A stretch of DNA of 27,018 bases from the NCBI GenBank assembly GCA_005772945.1, contig SXIE01000390.1, positions 1 through 27,018 of the forward strand. Reading direction: 5' to 3'. Below are positions 26,546 through 27,018 of the stretch, piece by piece. The position numbers were made by a program, and so were the translations under genes. Position 1 is the first letter of the stretch, and every line of letters begins with the position of its first letter. Source of the DNA: Pseudomonadota bacterium (GTDB lineage Bacteria > Myxococcota > UBA9042 > PHBI01). Below the pieces are notes generated by a model that searched no databases, was not told the DNA's origin, and was given only the letters and a program-made list of their open reading frames with translations.

Positions 26546-27018
26546 ATGCGCGTACGTCCCCCCGTCCGTCTCCCGTCGCGTCCGCTCGCCGTGGCGCTGG
26601 TCGCGCTCGGGGCGCTCGCTGCGTGTTCGTCCTCGAACCAGGGCGCCGAGCTCGCGTCGACGACCGTCACGGCCGCGGCGAACGTCGCGACGTCGTTTGC
26701 GCCGGCCGATGTCGCGGCCGGAGGCGATGCGTTCGGCACGGCCGATGCGGGCCCTGACGGCGCCGCCGAGGCCGTGGTCGACCGGATCCCCCCGACCCCG
26801 CCGATCCCGCCGATCCCGCCGACCCCGGGCCCCGACGCGCCGCCGCCGGATCTGCTGGCGCTCACGCCCTATTTTGCGGGCGCCGACCGTGCGCCGCTGC
26901 GGGCCGCGCTCGATCAGCGCGAGCTGGCCAAGGCGGTCGAGCTGCTCGACGCCGACGCGATCGCCGCGAGCTCGGGGCCGGGTGCAAATGCGAGCGTGAC
27001 GCCGCGCGCGCTGTCGAC
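26546..27018 (+). CDS. Lipoprotein, N-terminal part (runs off the window)
   Basis: The frame is open from ATG 26546 to the last base, giving 157 complete codons. MRVRPPVRLPSRP is followed by a hydrophobic stretch and the lipobox LAAC (Cys27), so this is an exported lipoprotein. An Ala/Asp-rich linker and a Pro-rich segment (PPTPPIPPIPPTP, 26789-26827, encoded by a 9-bp imperfect repeat) lead to the start of a helical domain (LLALTPYFAGADRAPLRAAL...ELAKAVELLDA). That segment resembles the superhelical N-terminus of soluble lytic transglycosylase-like proteins, but too little is present to be sure. An in-frame ATG at 26528 is an alternative start. GGCGGT, 5 nt before 26546, is a weak ribosome binding site. 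Confidence 0.72.
   Translation, partial: MRVRPPVRLPSRPLAVALVALGALAACSSSNQGAELASTTVTAAANVATSFAPADVAAGGDAFGTADAGPDGAAEAVVDRIPPTPPIPPIPPTPGPDAPPPDLLALTPYFAGADRAPLRAALDQRELAKAVELLDADAIAASSGPGANASVTPRALS

Noticed and set aside
26356..26865. Minus-strand open frame of 169 codons over the divergent promoter and right-hand lipoprotein
   Set aside because: Gly/Ser/Arg low-complexity antisense of the plus-strand lipoprotein gene, with no start signal. The plus-strand frame has a clear lipobox signal peptide.

Overview
The window is very GC-rich, and its proteins point to a member of the Myxococcota (myxobacteria and relatives). The evidence is domain content: arrays of the Myxococcus-type cysteine-rich repeat (DUF4215 family), MopE-type Cys/Asp metal-binding motifs, DUF11 and HYR repeats, thrombospondin type-3 calcium motifs, C-terminal tails built like MYXO-CTERM signals, several lipoproteins and a glycine-rich secreted protein. 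All eight genes I can support carry a signal peptide or lipobox, or, for the cut gene at the left edge, look like part of a secreted protein. This is an envelope/surface locus with no recognisable housekeeping gene. I saw no tRNA, rRNA, CRISPR array, transposase or phage gene.

Layout. 1-237 (+) is the end of a glycine-rich protein whose start lies outside the window. 554-1288 and 1357-3135 (both -) are a small secreted protein of unknown function and a 592-aa lipoprotein; the lipoprotein has a Cys-His-Asp arrangement resembling transglutaminase/deamidase-like cysteine enzymes. Divergent from them, 3326-4387 (+) encodes a secreted DUF4344-type HELGH metallopeptidase. Its 3' end overlaps the 3' end of the giant gene 4371-18461 (-), which encodes a 4,696-aa surface protein. 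Upstream of that on the same strand are 18660-24134 (1,824-aa cysteine-rich surface protein) and, 15 bp before it, 24150-26414 (754-aa lipoprotein with an alpha/beta-hydrolase-like core, an Fn3-like domain and a class-I amidotransferase-like domain). A divergent intergenic region carrying a G-quadruplex motif separates this cluster from 26546-27018 (+), the start of another lipoprotein that runs off the right edge.

How they may work together (inference). The hydrolase lipoprotein and the cysteine-rich protein look like one operon. The giant protein, 198 bp downstream, shares the cysteine-rich protein's C-terminal cassette: type-3 calcium repeats, a Gly/Ser-Cys motif, a hydrophobic helix and an Arg-rich tail. 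Both are therefore probably exported and handled by the same myxosortase-like machinery, which is not encoded here. Most strikingly, in both proteins a beta-propeller-like block sits inside a repeat domain: about 1,040 residues inside a beta-module in the giant, and about 270 residues inside one cysteine-rich repeat in the other. That shared design is the best candidate for something undescribed in this window.
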